Origin: Pantoea cypripedii
GTDB taxonomy: Bacteria; Pseudomonadota; Gammaproteobacteria; Enterobacterales; Enterobacteriaceae
DNA: 64,000 bases
Direction: 5' to 3'
Assembly: GCF_002095535.1 (NCBI RefSeq)
Contig: NZ_MLJI01000002.1
Span: 195,786 to 259,785, forward strand
Positions 56,615 to 64,000 of the stretch are shown one piece after another (position 1 is the first letter of the stretch; each line of letters begins with the position of its first letter). The translations under genes were made by a program, and so were the position numbers. Under the pieces are notes generated by a model that was not told where the DNA came from, ran no database searches, and saw nothing but the letters and a program-made list of their open reading frames with translations.

Positions 56615-58186
56615 TCAGATACGCGGCATGGTGATGTCCATGGTCTGGATACGATACGCCACCTGGCGAGGTGTCATTCCCAGCAAGCGTGCCGCCTTCG
56701 CCTGTACCCATCCGGCTTTTTCCAGTGCGGCGATTAACCGCTGCCGTTCATCAAGGTTCTGATCGAGCCAGCTGTCTTCGCGTGGCGCGCTGACCATCAG
56801 CGGTTTCGGGGCGGCTTCCCGGTGATTAAACAGGATGACATCACGATCGATTAACCCGCTATCCGACATCACCGCCGAACGTTCGAGGCAGTTTTCCAGC
56901 TCGCGCACATTGCCCGGCCAGTTGTAGCTCATCAGCAGGCGGATAGCTCCCTCGCTGATGCGCAGCGTGCGGTTCTGGTTTTGCCCGATTTTGCGCACCA
57001 GAAAATGCGCCAGTTCGGCGATATCGTCCTGACGTTCCCGCAACGGCGGCAGGGCAATCGGCATCACATTCAGGCGGTAATACAGGTCTTCGCGAAAGTT
57101 ACCGACGCGCACTTCTTCCTCAAGATTGCGGTTGGTCGCGGCAATGATGCGCACATTGACCTGCAGGGTTTCATCGCCACCGACGCGTTCCATTTCCCCT
57201 TCCTGCAATATCCGCAGCAGTTTGGCCTGAAAAGAGGCGCTGCTTTCGCCGATTTCATCAAGGAACAGCGTGCCGCCATCGGCCAGTTCAAATCGACCTT
57301 TGCGCTGGCGTACCGCGCCGGTAAAGGCCCCTTTCTCATGGCCGAAAAGTTCGCTCTCCAGCAGGGTATCGGGCAATGCTGCGCAGTTAAACTTCACGAA
57401 CGGTGAGGCGGAGCGGGGGGAATTATGATGAATCGCATTGGCAATCAGCTCCTTACCTGTCCCACTTTCGCCACGTACCAGCACCGTGGTATCCCAGCGG
57501 GAAACCTGGCGAATAATCTCCAGCGTTTGCCGCATCGCCGGGCTTTTGCCCACCATATTGTCGAAGCCAAAATTGTGGGCAGGTACACAACTCCGCCCCC
57601 GCACCGGTTGAACCGGCGTATGGCGGGGCGCTGGCGTGGCGGGTGGCGTCATCAGGCGTACCGTCTGCGCCACCAGATTGGCGACCGTTTCCAGAAAACG
57701 GGTACAGGAGGGCAGACGCGTGTCGGTGCGCGCCATCGGTTGTGCTGCCAGCACTCCCAGCGGTTTCGAGTCCGGCCCCATCAGCGGCACAGCAATAAAC
57801 GGCAGGTTATAGTCATACAGCCCCAGTCGATCGAGAAATCGCGGGTCATCCGCGAGGCGCGGCAACACCAGCGACTGGCCCTGCGCCAGCACCGTTCCCA
57901 CCAGTCCTTCTCCGGCCCGATAACGAACCCTGGCGCTGTCGCTAAGCTGGGATATATCGGCCTCCGGCAACGCTTCGATCGTCAGCAATTCCTGCTGGCT
58001 ATCGTACAGACAAATCATCCCGTGCTGCATAAAGGCATCGTTGTGCAGCACGTACAACACGTCCTGTAACGTCTGACCTATCTCAGTTGCCCGGCTGAGT
58101 ACCACGCTAATGCGCTGCATGGCGGTAAATTGCTGGGACAGGTCAAAGCGCCAGACCGTGGTCTCTGATGGAGATTGCTGGGTCAT
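56615..58186 (-). CDS. nifA: nif-specific transcriptional activator NifA
   Basis: A 523-residue sigma-54 activator of nif genes. N-terminal GAF (about 20-180), AAA+ domain with GESGTGKE (about 239-246), GAFTGA (about 286-291) and Walker [10 protein letters not shown], and a C-terminal helix-turn-helix ([22 protein letters not shown]). The cysteine motif of oxygen-sensitive alpha-proteobacterial NifA is absent, so it relies on NifL. The start at 58186 overlaps the nifL stop as ATGA; a longer frame (58237) would run into nifL. Confidence 0.97.
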   Translation of the reverse strand: MTQQSPSETTVWRFDLSQQFTAMQRISVVLSRATEIGQTLQDVLYVLHNDAFMQHGMICLYDSQQELLTIEALPEADISQLSDSARVRYRAGEGLVGTVLAQGQSLVLPRLADDPRFLDRLGLYDYNLPFIAVPLMGPDSKPLGVLAAQPMARTDTRLPSCTRFLETVANLVAQTVRLMTPPATPAPRHTPVQPVRGRSCVPAHNFGFDNMVGKSPAMRQTLEIIRQVSRWDTTVLVRGESGTGKELIANAIHHNSPRSASPFVKFNCAALPDTLLESELFGHEKGAFTGAVRQRKGRFELADGGTLFLDEIGESSASFQAKLLRILQEGEMERVGGDETLQVNVRIIAATNRNLEEEVRVGNFREDLYYRLNVMPIALPPLRERQDDIAELAHFLVRKIGQNQNRTLRISEGAIRLLMSYNWPGNVRELENCLERSAVMSDSGLIDRDVILFNHREAAPKPLMVSAPREDSWLDQNLDERQRLIAALEKAGWVQAKAARLLGMTPRQVAYRIQTMDITMPRI

Positions 58187-59670
58187 TTGGAGCCTCCGGT
58201 CAGTGAAGCAAATAAGGGAAACCGCAGGGTCAGGCAAGAGCCTCCCTCGGACGGGGAGGTCAGTTCAATCGCACCATGGTGATGCGCCACCAGAGTCTGG
58301 ATCAAACGCAGTTCCATGCCTTTGCCTGGCGCGTTTAACGCATCCGGTGCGTGGGTGTATTGCACATGTCTGAGTGGCACGTTGTCGCATAAGTAAAAAG
58401 CCAGCCAGCCCTCTTCTTCATGCGCATAGATCTGGGTTTGCAGGCTGAATGCAGGGAGCCCGGCCGCCAGGTCGAGCGTGCGATCCAGCCACAAACTCAG
58501 ACAAGCGAGGATCTGGGTGCGCTGGCCGAAACATACCAGGTGTGGCGAGTCCTGGGTGACCTCCAGGCTGTCTCCCTGTTGATAGCGGGTATGGTACAGC
58601 GCGCGCAGGTCGGCAAAGAAATCATGCAGCGACCACAGGGCCGCGTGCTCCAGATCCAGCGAAGGCCGACAGCGTTGCAGTCGTGCCATCGCTTCTTCTC
58701 CCTCGTGCCAGGCGGAGTCGAGGGCCACGTTACTGTGGTCGGTACCGTTCAACCGTCGCGCGGCGGCCAGCATATTGATCGGGCAATTTAGCTGGATCAG
58801 CGCCGCATCGAGTGAGTCGCGGATCGCCGCCAGCAATTTGCCGCTAGTCATATGTTGTTTCAGGCGATCCAGCCGTCCCTGTTCCTGCTGCTGTTGTTGC
58901 TGGGTGTGATCGGTGATAACCACCAGCGTGCGCGTCAGGCTGTTATCCACAAAATAACGGCTGGCTTCCTCACTGACGCCCGGCAGCGTCCAGCAATTCA
59001 CCCGCAGCCAGCGTACCGCGCCACACAGCATCACCGGGATCACCGCACCCTCGGCAAACTCTTTTTTACGGCGGGAGAAGTCCAGCTCTGTCAGCAGCTC
59101 TTTGCCACCACAATCGGCACATAAGGTTTTGTAGGTCAGGTTGTCCATCACCACCTGATCCTGTTCATCCACCACCACCACAGCGGCCGGGATATTATTC
59201 AGCACGGCTTCCGTCAGCGTCATTTGATTGCGCAGACGTTGTTCCAGCGCGTAGCCGGTGCTGATATCGCGCTGCATCGCCAGATAGTGTTCCAGCTCGC
59301 CGCAGGCATTGATCACCGGGGTGATATCGATTTCCACCAGAAACAGGCTACCATCGCGACGGCGGTTAATTAATTGTCCGCGCCACGGCTGACGCAGATG
59401 CAGGGTGCGCCACATATCGTCATAGATGATGCGCGGGGTTTGTTTGCTGGCCAGCAGGCGGGGATTTTGTTGCAGCAATTCATCCAGCGCATAACCGGTC
59501 TGACGGCAGAACGCCGGGTTAGCATAAATAATGCGTGCCTCGGCATCCGTCAGCGAGATGGCAATCGGTGCCTGTTCGACCATGGTCAGGAACAAACCGG
59601 GATGTTGCTGAGAAAGCCCTCGTGCAATGGCTTGCGGTTCAGCGGCATCCATCATCATGTGCTCAGTCAT
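58183..59670 (-). CDS. nifL: Nitrogen fixation regulator NifL
   Basis: A 495-residue anti-activator. The N-terminal PAS domain (about 25-130, LTDAEARIIYANPAFCRQTGYALDELLQQNPRLL) binds FAD and senses oxygen; a second PAS-like region follows (ILNNIPAAVVVVDEQDQVVMDN), a glutamine-rich linker (QQQQQEQGRLDRLKQ), and a kinase-like C-terminal domain (LALSLWLD/HHGAIELTSPSEGGSCLTLRFPL). It inhibits NifA in the presence of O2 or fixed nitrogen. nifLA forms one operon from an NtrC-type sigma-54 promoter. Confidence 0.96.
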   Translation of the reverse strand: MTEHMMMDAAEPQAIARGLSQQHPGLFLTMVEQAPIAISLTDAEARIIYANPAFCRQTGYALDELLQQNPRLLASKQTPRIIYDDMWRTLHLRQPWRGQLINRRRDGSLFLVEIDITPVINACGELEHYLAMQRDISTGYALEQRLRNQMTLTEAVLNNIPAAVVVVDEQDQVVMDNLTYKTLCADCGGKELLTELDFSRRKKEFAEGAVIPVMLCGAVRWLRVNCWTLPGVSEEASRYFVDNSLTRTLVVITDHTQQQQQQEQGRLDRLKQHMTSGKLLAAIRDSLDAALIQLNCPINMLAAARRLNGTDHSNVALDSAWHEGEEAMARLQRCRPSLDLEHAALWSLHDFFADLRALYHTRYQQGDSLEVTQDSPHLVCFGQRTQILACLSLWLDRTLDLAAGLPAFSLQTQIYAHEEEGWLAFYLCDNVPLRHVQYTHAPDALNAPGKGMELRLIQTLVAHHHGAIELTSPSEGGSCLTLRFPLFASLTGGSK

Positions 59671-59698
59671 CGCACTCTCCGGATTTCAGGTTCGGTTG

Positions 59699-59714
59699 TG
59701 TCGCAGTTATGACA
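59699..59714. promoter_or_regulatory. NifA upstream activator sequence, likely for nifF
   Basis: TGT, CGCAGTTATG, ACA fits TGT-N10-ACA. It lies inside the predicted nifL leader and about 280 bp upstream of the nifF start, as in Klebsiella, where the nifF activator site is also far upstream. Confidence 0.65.
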
Positions 59715-59767
59715 ATTTGTCCCACCTGCCGACAGGGATCGCAGGCGGTGACGGTTCGAAATAACCA

Positions 59768-59783
59768 TGCAAACTGTAAGCCT
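59768..59783 (-). promoter_or_regulatory. Sigma-54 promoter of nifLA
   Basis: On the reverse strand AGGCTTACAGTTTGCA has the GG and GC elements at the right spacing, giving a start near 59757 and a leader of about 87 nt. NtrC control is expected from knowledge of Klebsiella; I could not identify NtrC sites with confidence. Confidence 0.75.
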
Positions 59784-59959
59784 TAGGTGTGGACTACCCG
59801 CCTTAACCTTGATCCAGATCGGGATTTCACCGCTTTTCACCGCTTATTCCGCGCAGAATGCGCCAGTCACGCGCCCGTTGCTCACCGCAGACAGGCGAAA
59901 AAAGCATCACGCTGGTGCGCAGCGGCTCACTACAGTGCAACGTCGGCATGCCAGATAAC

Positions 59960-59975
59960 TGGCACAGCATTCGCA
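59960..59975 (+). promoter_or_regulatory. Sigma-54 promoter of nifF
   Basis: TGGCACAGCATTCGCA matches the -24 TGGCAC element fully and has GC at -12, with one deviation (C for T) before it. The predicted start is near 59986, about 31 bp before the nifF ATG. Confidence 0.8.
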
Positions 59976-60016
59976 ATAACAAACGGACTGATACTTTCAC
60001 TCCACAGGAGCGCGTT

Positions 60017-60547
60017 ATGGCGAACGTCGGTATTTTTTTTGGCACAGACACGGGGAAAACCCGCAAGATTGCGAAGCTGATCCACAGGAAACTGGGGGAT
60101 GTGGCGGATGCCCCGGTCAATATCAATCGTATCTCGCTGGAGACCTTTCTTTCCTACCCGGTGCTGGTACTGGGTACCCCCACGCTGGGCGATGGGCAAT
60201 TGCCGGGAATGAATGCCGGTTGTGAGGAGGCATCATGGGGAGAGTTTATGGCACAGCTTGAGGGAACAAGCCTGAGCGGTAAAACCGTGGCTCTGTTCGG
60301 ACTTGGCGACCAGGTTGGCTACCCGGATAACTTTGTCAGCGGCATGCGTCCGCTGTATGACACTCTGAAAAACTGTGGCGCACAGTTGATCGGCCAGTGG
60401 CCCAATCAGGGATATGAATTCACCACTTCGGCGTCGCTGGAAGAGGGGGCGTTTGTTGGCCTGGTGCTGGATCAGGACAATCAATATGACCTTACCGAGG
60501 AACGGCTTGATGCCTGGCTGGATACCATCAGACCAGTGATGGTGTAA
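60017..60547 (+). CDS. nifF: Nitrogenase flavodoxin NifF
   Basis: A 176-residue flavodoxin. FMN phosphate loop (FFGTDTGKTRKIAKLI), the GTPTLGDGQLPG loop and the later FGLGDQVGYPDNF aromatic loop are present. It passes electrons to the nitrogenase Fe protein and could serve AnfH too. AGGAG precedes the ATG at 60017; a longer frame from 59858 crosses the promoter. It is divergent from nifL, as in Klebsiella, but no nifM, nifZ or nifW genes follow, so the Klebsiella-type nif order is broken here. Confidence 0.95.
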   Translation: MANVGIFFGTDTGKTRKIAKLIHRKLGDVADAPVNINRISLETFLSYPVLVLGTPTLGDGQLPGMNAGCEEASWGEFMAQLEGTSLSGKTVALFGLGDQVGYPDNFVSGMRPLYDTLKNCGAQLIGQWPNQGYEFTTSASLEEGAFVGLVLDQDNQYDLTEERLDAWLDTIRPVMV

Positions 60548-60566
60548 TCCGTCGCGCGAAAACGAA

Positions 60567-60628
60567 AACCAGGTCGGCATCAATGCCGCCCCAACAACTG
60601 TAGGGGGCGAGTTCATTCGCACCTGGTT
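60567..60628 (+). repeat. Palindromic repeat with nested hairpins after nifF
   Basis: Outer arms AACCAGGT and ACCTGGTT enclose two inner stems: CGGCAT-CA-ATGCCG (60575-60588) and GCGA-N6-TCGC (60607-60620), plus a CCCC/GGGG pair. The layout is that of a three-way junction, typical of interspersed enterobacterial repeats and possibly acting as the nifF transcript end. Confidence 0.7.
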
Positions 60629-60643
60629 AACCGTGCAAAACTC

Positions 60644-60731
60644 AATCAATTTTTTTTGAATTTTTTCAGCAAATCCCTCAGCTTTTACACTCCGGTCCGC
60701 AGGTTATTCTCTCTCACATCGGGGCAGCAAC
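60644..60731 (+). repeat. Long direct repeat, right copy
   Basis: Matches 7164-7250 in the same orientation. Exact blocks are at 60666-60688 and 60705-60726. Its right end supplies the last codons and the stop of the leftward ureohydrolase gene. Confidence 0.85.
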
Positions 60732-61663
60732 AGATGCCCCAGCAACTCCACCAGCACATGTGCGGCAAGATAAGATGTCACCCCGGTCGCCACATCCAGC
60801 TGCGGGTTAACCTCAACCAGATCTATCCCCACCACCTCCATTCGCCCGATCAGCGCCAGCAATGCCGCCATCAGTTCGTCATAGCGCATGCCATTTGGCT
60901 CGGCGGACGCACAACCGGGCACCAGCGCCATATCCAGCACATCAATATCAATGCTGATATAACATTTTTCACCTGCGGGAAGATGTTCAAACAGTTCCAG
61001 CGGCGAACGCTGGCGAAACTGTTGCTGGCTGATAATGGTGCTGCCCTGCGCCGTGGCGTCACTGAATTCAGAGGGACGCACCCTCAGGCTGCGAATTCCC
61101 ACCTGAGTCAGACTTTGCACCTGGCTCAACGCCATAATGTGGCGAAAGGGCTGACCATTGCTGTAATGCACACCGTTAGTGACCGGGGCAAAATCCAGAT
61201 GTGCATCGAACTGGACGACATGCAAGGGTTCCTGGATGCCACGAATCAGCGGCCATGACACGGAATGGTCACCACCGATGGCCAGCGGTATCGCCTGACG
61301 CTGGCGAATCAATTGCGTCATGGCGCTGATATTGTCATGAGTGCCGATCACGTTAGTCGGCAGCACATCCACATCCCCCACATCCACCAGGCGACCCTGG
61401 GTTATCACATCGGTGAGAAAGTGCTGCTGACGCGCAATATCGAAAAAACCGGTTGGTGCAAAACGCATCGAATGTTCGCGGATACTGCGTGGCGCAAATC
61501 GGCTGCCGGGCTGCCAGGGTGAACCTTCATCAAACGGCACGCCAAAGACCGCTACATCGGCATCCAGTTCGCTCAGGCTGGGGCAGTAATTGGCGCGCAG
61601 GAAGGTGGGAATGCCGGTAAATGCGCGGTTCAGGCGTTCGCTGCCGCGCAGATTAATACTCAT
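60704..61663 (-). CDS. Ureohydrolase (agmatinase/arginase superfamily)
   Basis: A 319-residue Mn or Ni ureohydrolase that should cleave a guanidino compound to urea. Metal motifs GGDHSVSWPL, DAHLDFA and SIDIDVLDM are present. The loop after the last motif is ALVPGCASAEPNGM instead of the usual APGTGTPEPGG, so agmatine may not be the substrate. The final residues PRCERE lie in the long direct repeat, hinting at a rearranged 3' end. It overlaps the ABC ATPase gene by 11 bp, so transport and hydrolysis are linked. Confidence 0.86.
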   Translation of the reverse strand: MSINLRGSERLNRAFTGIPTFLRANYCPSLSELDADVAVFGVPFDEGSPWQPGSRFAPRSIREHSMRFAPTGFFDIARQQHFLTDVITQGRLVDVGDVDVLPTNVIGTHDNISAMTQLIRQRQAIPLAIGGDHSVSWPLIRGIQEPLHVVQFDAHLDFAPVTNGVHYSNGQPFRHIMALSQVQSLTQVGIRSLRVRPSEFSDATAQGSTIISQQQFRQRSPLELFEHLPAGEKCYISIDIDVLDMALVPGCASAEPNGMRYDELMAALLALIGRMEVVGIDLVEVNPQLDVATGVTSYLAAHVLVELLGHLLLPRCERE

Positions 61664-62429
61664 GGTTTTCTCCTGCGGCCACCCGCACATGTTGCAACAA
61701 CGCGCGGGTGCGGGGGTGTTGTGGGGCAGAGAACAGCTGCTGTGTCGTCCCCTGTTCCACAATCATCCCGTCTTCCATCACCACCAGGCGATCGGCCACC
61801 TCGCGGGCAAAATTCATCTCGTGCGTGACAATGATCATCGTCATGCCGTCCTGGGCCAGCTGTTTCATTACCTGCAACACTTCGGTGGTCAACTCGGGAT
61901 CCAGCGCGGACGTCGGCTCATCAAACAGCATCACTTCTGGCTGCAATGCCAGAGCGCGGGCAATGGCAACACGCTGTTTTTGTCCGCCGGACAGGCTGGC
62001 ATGCATCGCCTGGGCTTTGTGCGCCAGGCCTACTTTTTCCAGCAGTTGCATCGCCAGCTGCTGCGCAAACGCCCGGCCCTGCTTCAGTATTTTGTGTGGC
62101 CCGATCGCCACATTGTCGAGAATCGACAGATGAGGGAACAGGTTGAATGACTGGAAAACCATACCTGCCTGACGACGCAGGAGATTGAGATCCGGCTCGG
62201 CTAACATTTTCCCATTCTGCAACAGGTGCTGGCCGCACAGCCGGATGCTGCCCTGCTGCGCCACCTCCAGACCATTGCAGCAACGTAAAAACGTGCTTTT
62301 GCCCGAACCGCTCGGACCAATAATCACCACCACCTCACCGCGCGCCACTGACAGGCTGATGCCCTTCAGGACATGGTGCTGGTCAAAATATTTTTCGACG
62401 TTAACCGCCTCAATGATGGCTGGATTCAT
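61653..62429 (-). CDS. Polar amino acid-type ABC transporter ATP-binding protein
   Basis: A 258-residue ATPase of the GlnQ/HisP type: Walker A GPSGSGKST, signature LSGGQKQRVAIARAL, Walker B VMLFDEPTSALDPE and the switch His in VTHEMNFAR. It powers uptake with the permease and receptor genes upstream. The start overlaps the permease gene end by 4 bp. Confidence 0.95.
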   Translation of the reverse strand: MNPAIIEAVNVEKYFDQHHVLKGISLSVARGEVVVIIGPSGSGKSTFLRCCNGLEVAQQGSIRLCGQHLLQNGKMLAEPDLNLLRRQAGMVFQSFNLFPHLSILDNVAIGPHKILKQGRAFAQQLAMQLLEKVGLAHKAQAMHASLSGGQKQRVAIARALALQPEVMLFDEPTSALDPELTTEVLQVMKQLAQDGMTMIIVTHEMNFAREVADRLVVMEDGMIVEQGTTQQLFSAPQHPRTRALLQHVRVAAGENHEY

Positions 62430-63103
62430 TGCACCATCCCTCCCGCCCGCAGCTTTTTCTCCGCCAGACGCAATAACAGCATGGTGCTGCTGGTCATCAG
62501 CAGGTAGATAAAGGCGATCACGATATACACCTCCAGTGAACGATAGGACACGCTGATCACTGTTTGCCCCTCATGCATCAGATCGTGGATGGTAACCAAA
62601 GACACCAGCGCCGAGTTTTTGGTTAGCGCAATAAACTCATTCGCCAGCGGCGGCACCATGCGCACCAGCGCCTGCGGCAGGATAATCAGCCGCATCGCCT
62701 GCGCACCGGACATGCCCATTGAACGCGCCGCTTCGGTTTGTCCGCGGTCGATGGACAGAATCGCACCCCGCACCAGCTCTGAAACGTAGGCGGCGGAATA
62801 ACATCCGAGACCGATAATGCCGCAGACAAAGGCGGGAATGACAATATTGAAATAGGGCAGACCAAAGTAGAGGATAAACAGCTGCACCAGCAGCGGGGTA
62901 CCACGCACGAAAACCACGTAGCTGTTGCAGAACCACCACACCAGCTTACGCTGGGGAGCAAGCCTCCCCAGACCGATTAAGGTTCCCAGACAACAACTGA
63001 TCAGCAGGGCGCACAGGGTGACTTCAATCGTCACCCCGGCTCCTGAGAGCAGATCGCGCCAGGCGGCAAACGCGGGCGTAAAATCAAATTCGACCATGCT
63101 CAC
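62426..63103 (-). CDS. Polar amino acid-type ABC transporter permease
   Basis: A 225-residue permease with about five membrane segments and the EAA loop EAARSMGMSGAQAMRLIILPQA. VRGTPLLVQLFILYFGLPYFN is typical of His/Glu/Gln-type permeases. It is probably homodimeric, since only one permease gene is present. It overlaps the ATPase gene and ends 6 bp from the receptor gene. Confidence 0.94.
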   Translation of the reverse strand: MSMVEFDFTPAFAAWRDLLSGAGVTIEVTLCALLISCCLGTLIGLGRLAPQRKLVWWFCNSYVVFVRGTPLLVQLFILYFGLPYFNIVIPAFVCGIIGLGCYSAAYVSELVRGAILSIDRGQTEAARSMGMSGAQAMRLIILPQALVRMVPPLANEFIALTKNSALVSLVTIHDLMHEGQTVISVSYRSLEVYIVIAFIYLLMTSSTMLLLRLAEKKLRAGGMVQ

Positions 63104-63109
63104 CCCGGC

Positions 63110-63838
63110 TTATTGCGCTGCGTTACCAAACCATTTTTTCTGCAACGCGTCATAAGTGCCGTTGGCTTTGATGGCTTTCAGCGCATCATTCAGCTGCTGA
63201 CGCAACTCCGGTTCACGTTTGCTGACGGCGATACCGTACTCTTCATGGGTTACCGGCTCCGCCAGAATCTGCGTGGTGCCACGGGTTTTGCTGTACAACA
63301 GCGCCGCCGGTTTGCCGGTCACCACCGCATCAGCGCGGCCCGCTTCCAGCGCGTTAAACATCTCTTCGTTCTTTTCCACTTCTATCGTCTTTGCGGTCGG
63401 GAATTCATCAGCCATCACTTTGACCGATTTGGTTCCGACCTGCACCGCGACACGCTTACCCGCCAGATCCTGAGGGGTTTTGATCCGCGTATCGCCTTTT
63501 TTCACCATCACCACCAGGCCTGCAGCGAAATAAGGGTCGGTGAAATCCACCACTTTCTTGCGATCGTCAGTGATGTAAATGGCGGACAACACAATATCCT
63601 GACGACCGGCCAGTACAGACGGCACCATCGCCTTAAAATCCATGTCGGTATACACCAGCGGACGTCCCATCTGCTTTGACAGCGCAGCCGCTAAGTCCAC
63701 ATCGAAGCCGGTCCGCTGGTTGTTCTGGATAAACTCCATCGGCGGGAAGGTCGGGTCAATCGCCACGCGGATGGGTTCGGCGGCCTGAGATAACGAGGAA
63801 AACAAGAGCGCACTGAGCAGAAGTGAACGAAGAGTCAT
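63110..63838 (-). CDS. Periplasmic amino acid-type binding protein
   Basis: A 242-residue receptor with a signal peptide (MTLRSLLLSALLFSSLSQA) and family 3 solute-binding fold: IRVAIDPTFPPMEFIQNNQRTGFDVDLAAALSK, GRQDIVLSAIYITDDRKKVVDFTDPYF and GKRVAVQVGTKS. The ligand is likely a guanidino or basic amino acid compound, given the flanking ureohydrolases. It is transcribed after the partial ureohydrolase gene. Confidence 0.93.
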   Translation of the reverse strand: MTLRSLLLSALLFSSLSQAAEPIRVAIDPTFPPMEFIQNNQRTGFDVDLAAALSKQMGRPLVYTDMDFKAMVPSVLAGRQDIVLSAIYITDDRKKVVDFTDPYFAAGLVVMVKKGDTRIKTPQDLAGKRVAVQVGTKSVKVMADEFPTAKTIEVEKNEEMFNALEAGRADAVVTGKPAALLYSKTRGTTQILAEPVTHEEYGIAVSKREPELRQQLNDALKAIKANGTYDALQKKWFGNAAQ

Positions 63839-63853
63839 ACGTCCTCCAAAAGA

Positions 63854-64000
63854 TTAAACGTTGCTGTCGCAGTAGCCGGCGCGAATCGCCGCGCCAATTA
63901 AATTGAGCACCAGACGGCCTGCGGTCATGCAGGAAAGCTGGTGCACGTCTTTTGCGGGTTGAATTTCCACGATGTCCATGCCGACCACACGTCCTTTTTT
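63854..64000 (-). CDS. Ureohydrolase family protein, C-terminal fragment
   Basis: The last 48 codons of a second ureohydrolase, running off the right edge. GMDIVEIQPAKDVHQLSCMTAGRLVLNLIG is the usual family end. The gene is the one just upstream of the binding-protein gene (15 bp), so the operon reads ureohydrolase, receptor, permease, ATPase, ureohydrolase. The rest lies outside the window. Confidence 0.82.
   Translation of the reverse strand, partial: KKGRVVGMDIVEIQPAKDVHQLSCMTAGRLVLNLIGAAIRAGYCDSNV

Noticed and set aside
59718..59734. TGT...ACA pair near 59719 as a second NifA site
   Set aside because: The spacing is eleven bases, not ten.

Overview
The window is chromosomal or large-plasmid DNA of a diazotrophic enterobacterium. 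The nifL, nifA, nifB, nifQ and nifF products read almost like their Klebsiella counterparts. The surrounding genes (H-NS paralogue, Fsr, AzlCD, BhsA/YdgH-type DUF1471 peptides, otn cluster, LysR-controlled reductases) are typical accessory DNA of Erwiniaceae/Enterobacteriaceae. I would guess a Pantoea-, Kosakonia- or Rahnella-like host, but the genus cannot be fixed from the sequence alone. The mosaic content and an extra hns-type gene suggest a large plasmid or genomic island.

Layout. 0-6 kb: a broken MarA-like regulator at the left edge, then a leftward set of small-molecule reductases (SDR, DUF1330, two aldo/keto reductases, YCII, quinone reductase) facing a LysR regulator. 6-9.4 kb: four copies of a secreted ~70-residue DUF1471 peptide with duplicated upstream regions, a P-loop kinase-like protein, and an Rrf2 regulator with two matching 25-bp operators. 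9.8-18.5 kb: a full iron-only nitrogenase cluster (anfH-anfD-anfG-anfK, a HEPN-like gene, a PPOX flavoprotein, a frameshifted anfO, anfA, and a degenerate AnfA/NifA-like protein). 18.6-22.6 kb: small orphan genes and an AT-rich NERD nuclease-helicase with a divergent partner. 22.6-47.9 kb: a patchwork of metabolic and regulatory accessory genes, including AzlCD, H-NS, an OYE reductase, Rpn nuclease, DapD-like enzyme, Fsr, RES toxin with an antitoxin-like gene, VOC/SnoaL/MBL enzymes and a frameshifted LysR. 47.9-54.3 kb: a four-carbon acid sugar (otn-type) operon with its DeoR regulator. 54.5-60.5 kb: nifBQ, nifLA and nifF. 60.7-64 kb: a polar amino-acid-type ABC transporter between two ureohydrolase genes.

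How it works together. NifL/NifA control Mo-nitrogenase genes; nifHDK and most maturation genes are not in the window. NifB (FeS-cluster precursor) is needed by both Mo- and Fe-nitrogenases, and the anf cluster has no nifB of its own, so anf must borrow it. A perfect NifA upstream activator sequence (TGT-N10-ACA) and a sigma-54 promoter lie in front of anfA. A second sigma-54 promoter lies in front of anfH. The simplest reading is a cascade: NifL/NifA to anfA, then AnfA to anfHDGK. A truncated activator with a NifA-type DNA-binding helix-turn-helix but no GAFTGA loop is translationally coupled to anfA and may tune this switch. An ~87-bp sequence occurs in direct orientation at 7.2 kb and 60.7 kb, bracketing everything from the anf to the nif genes.
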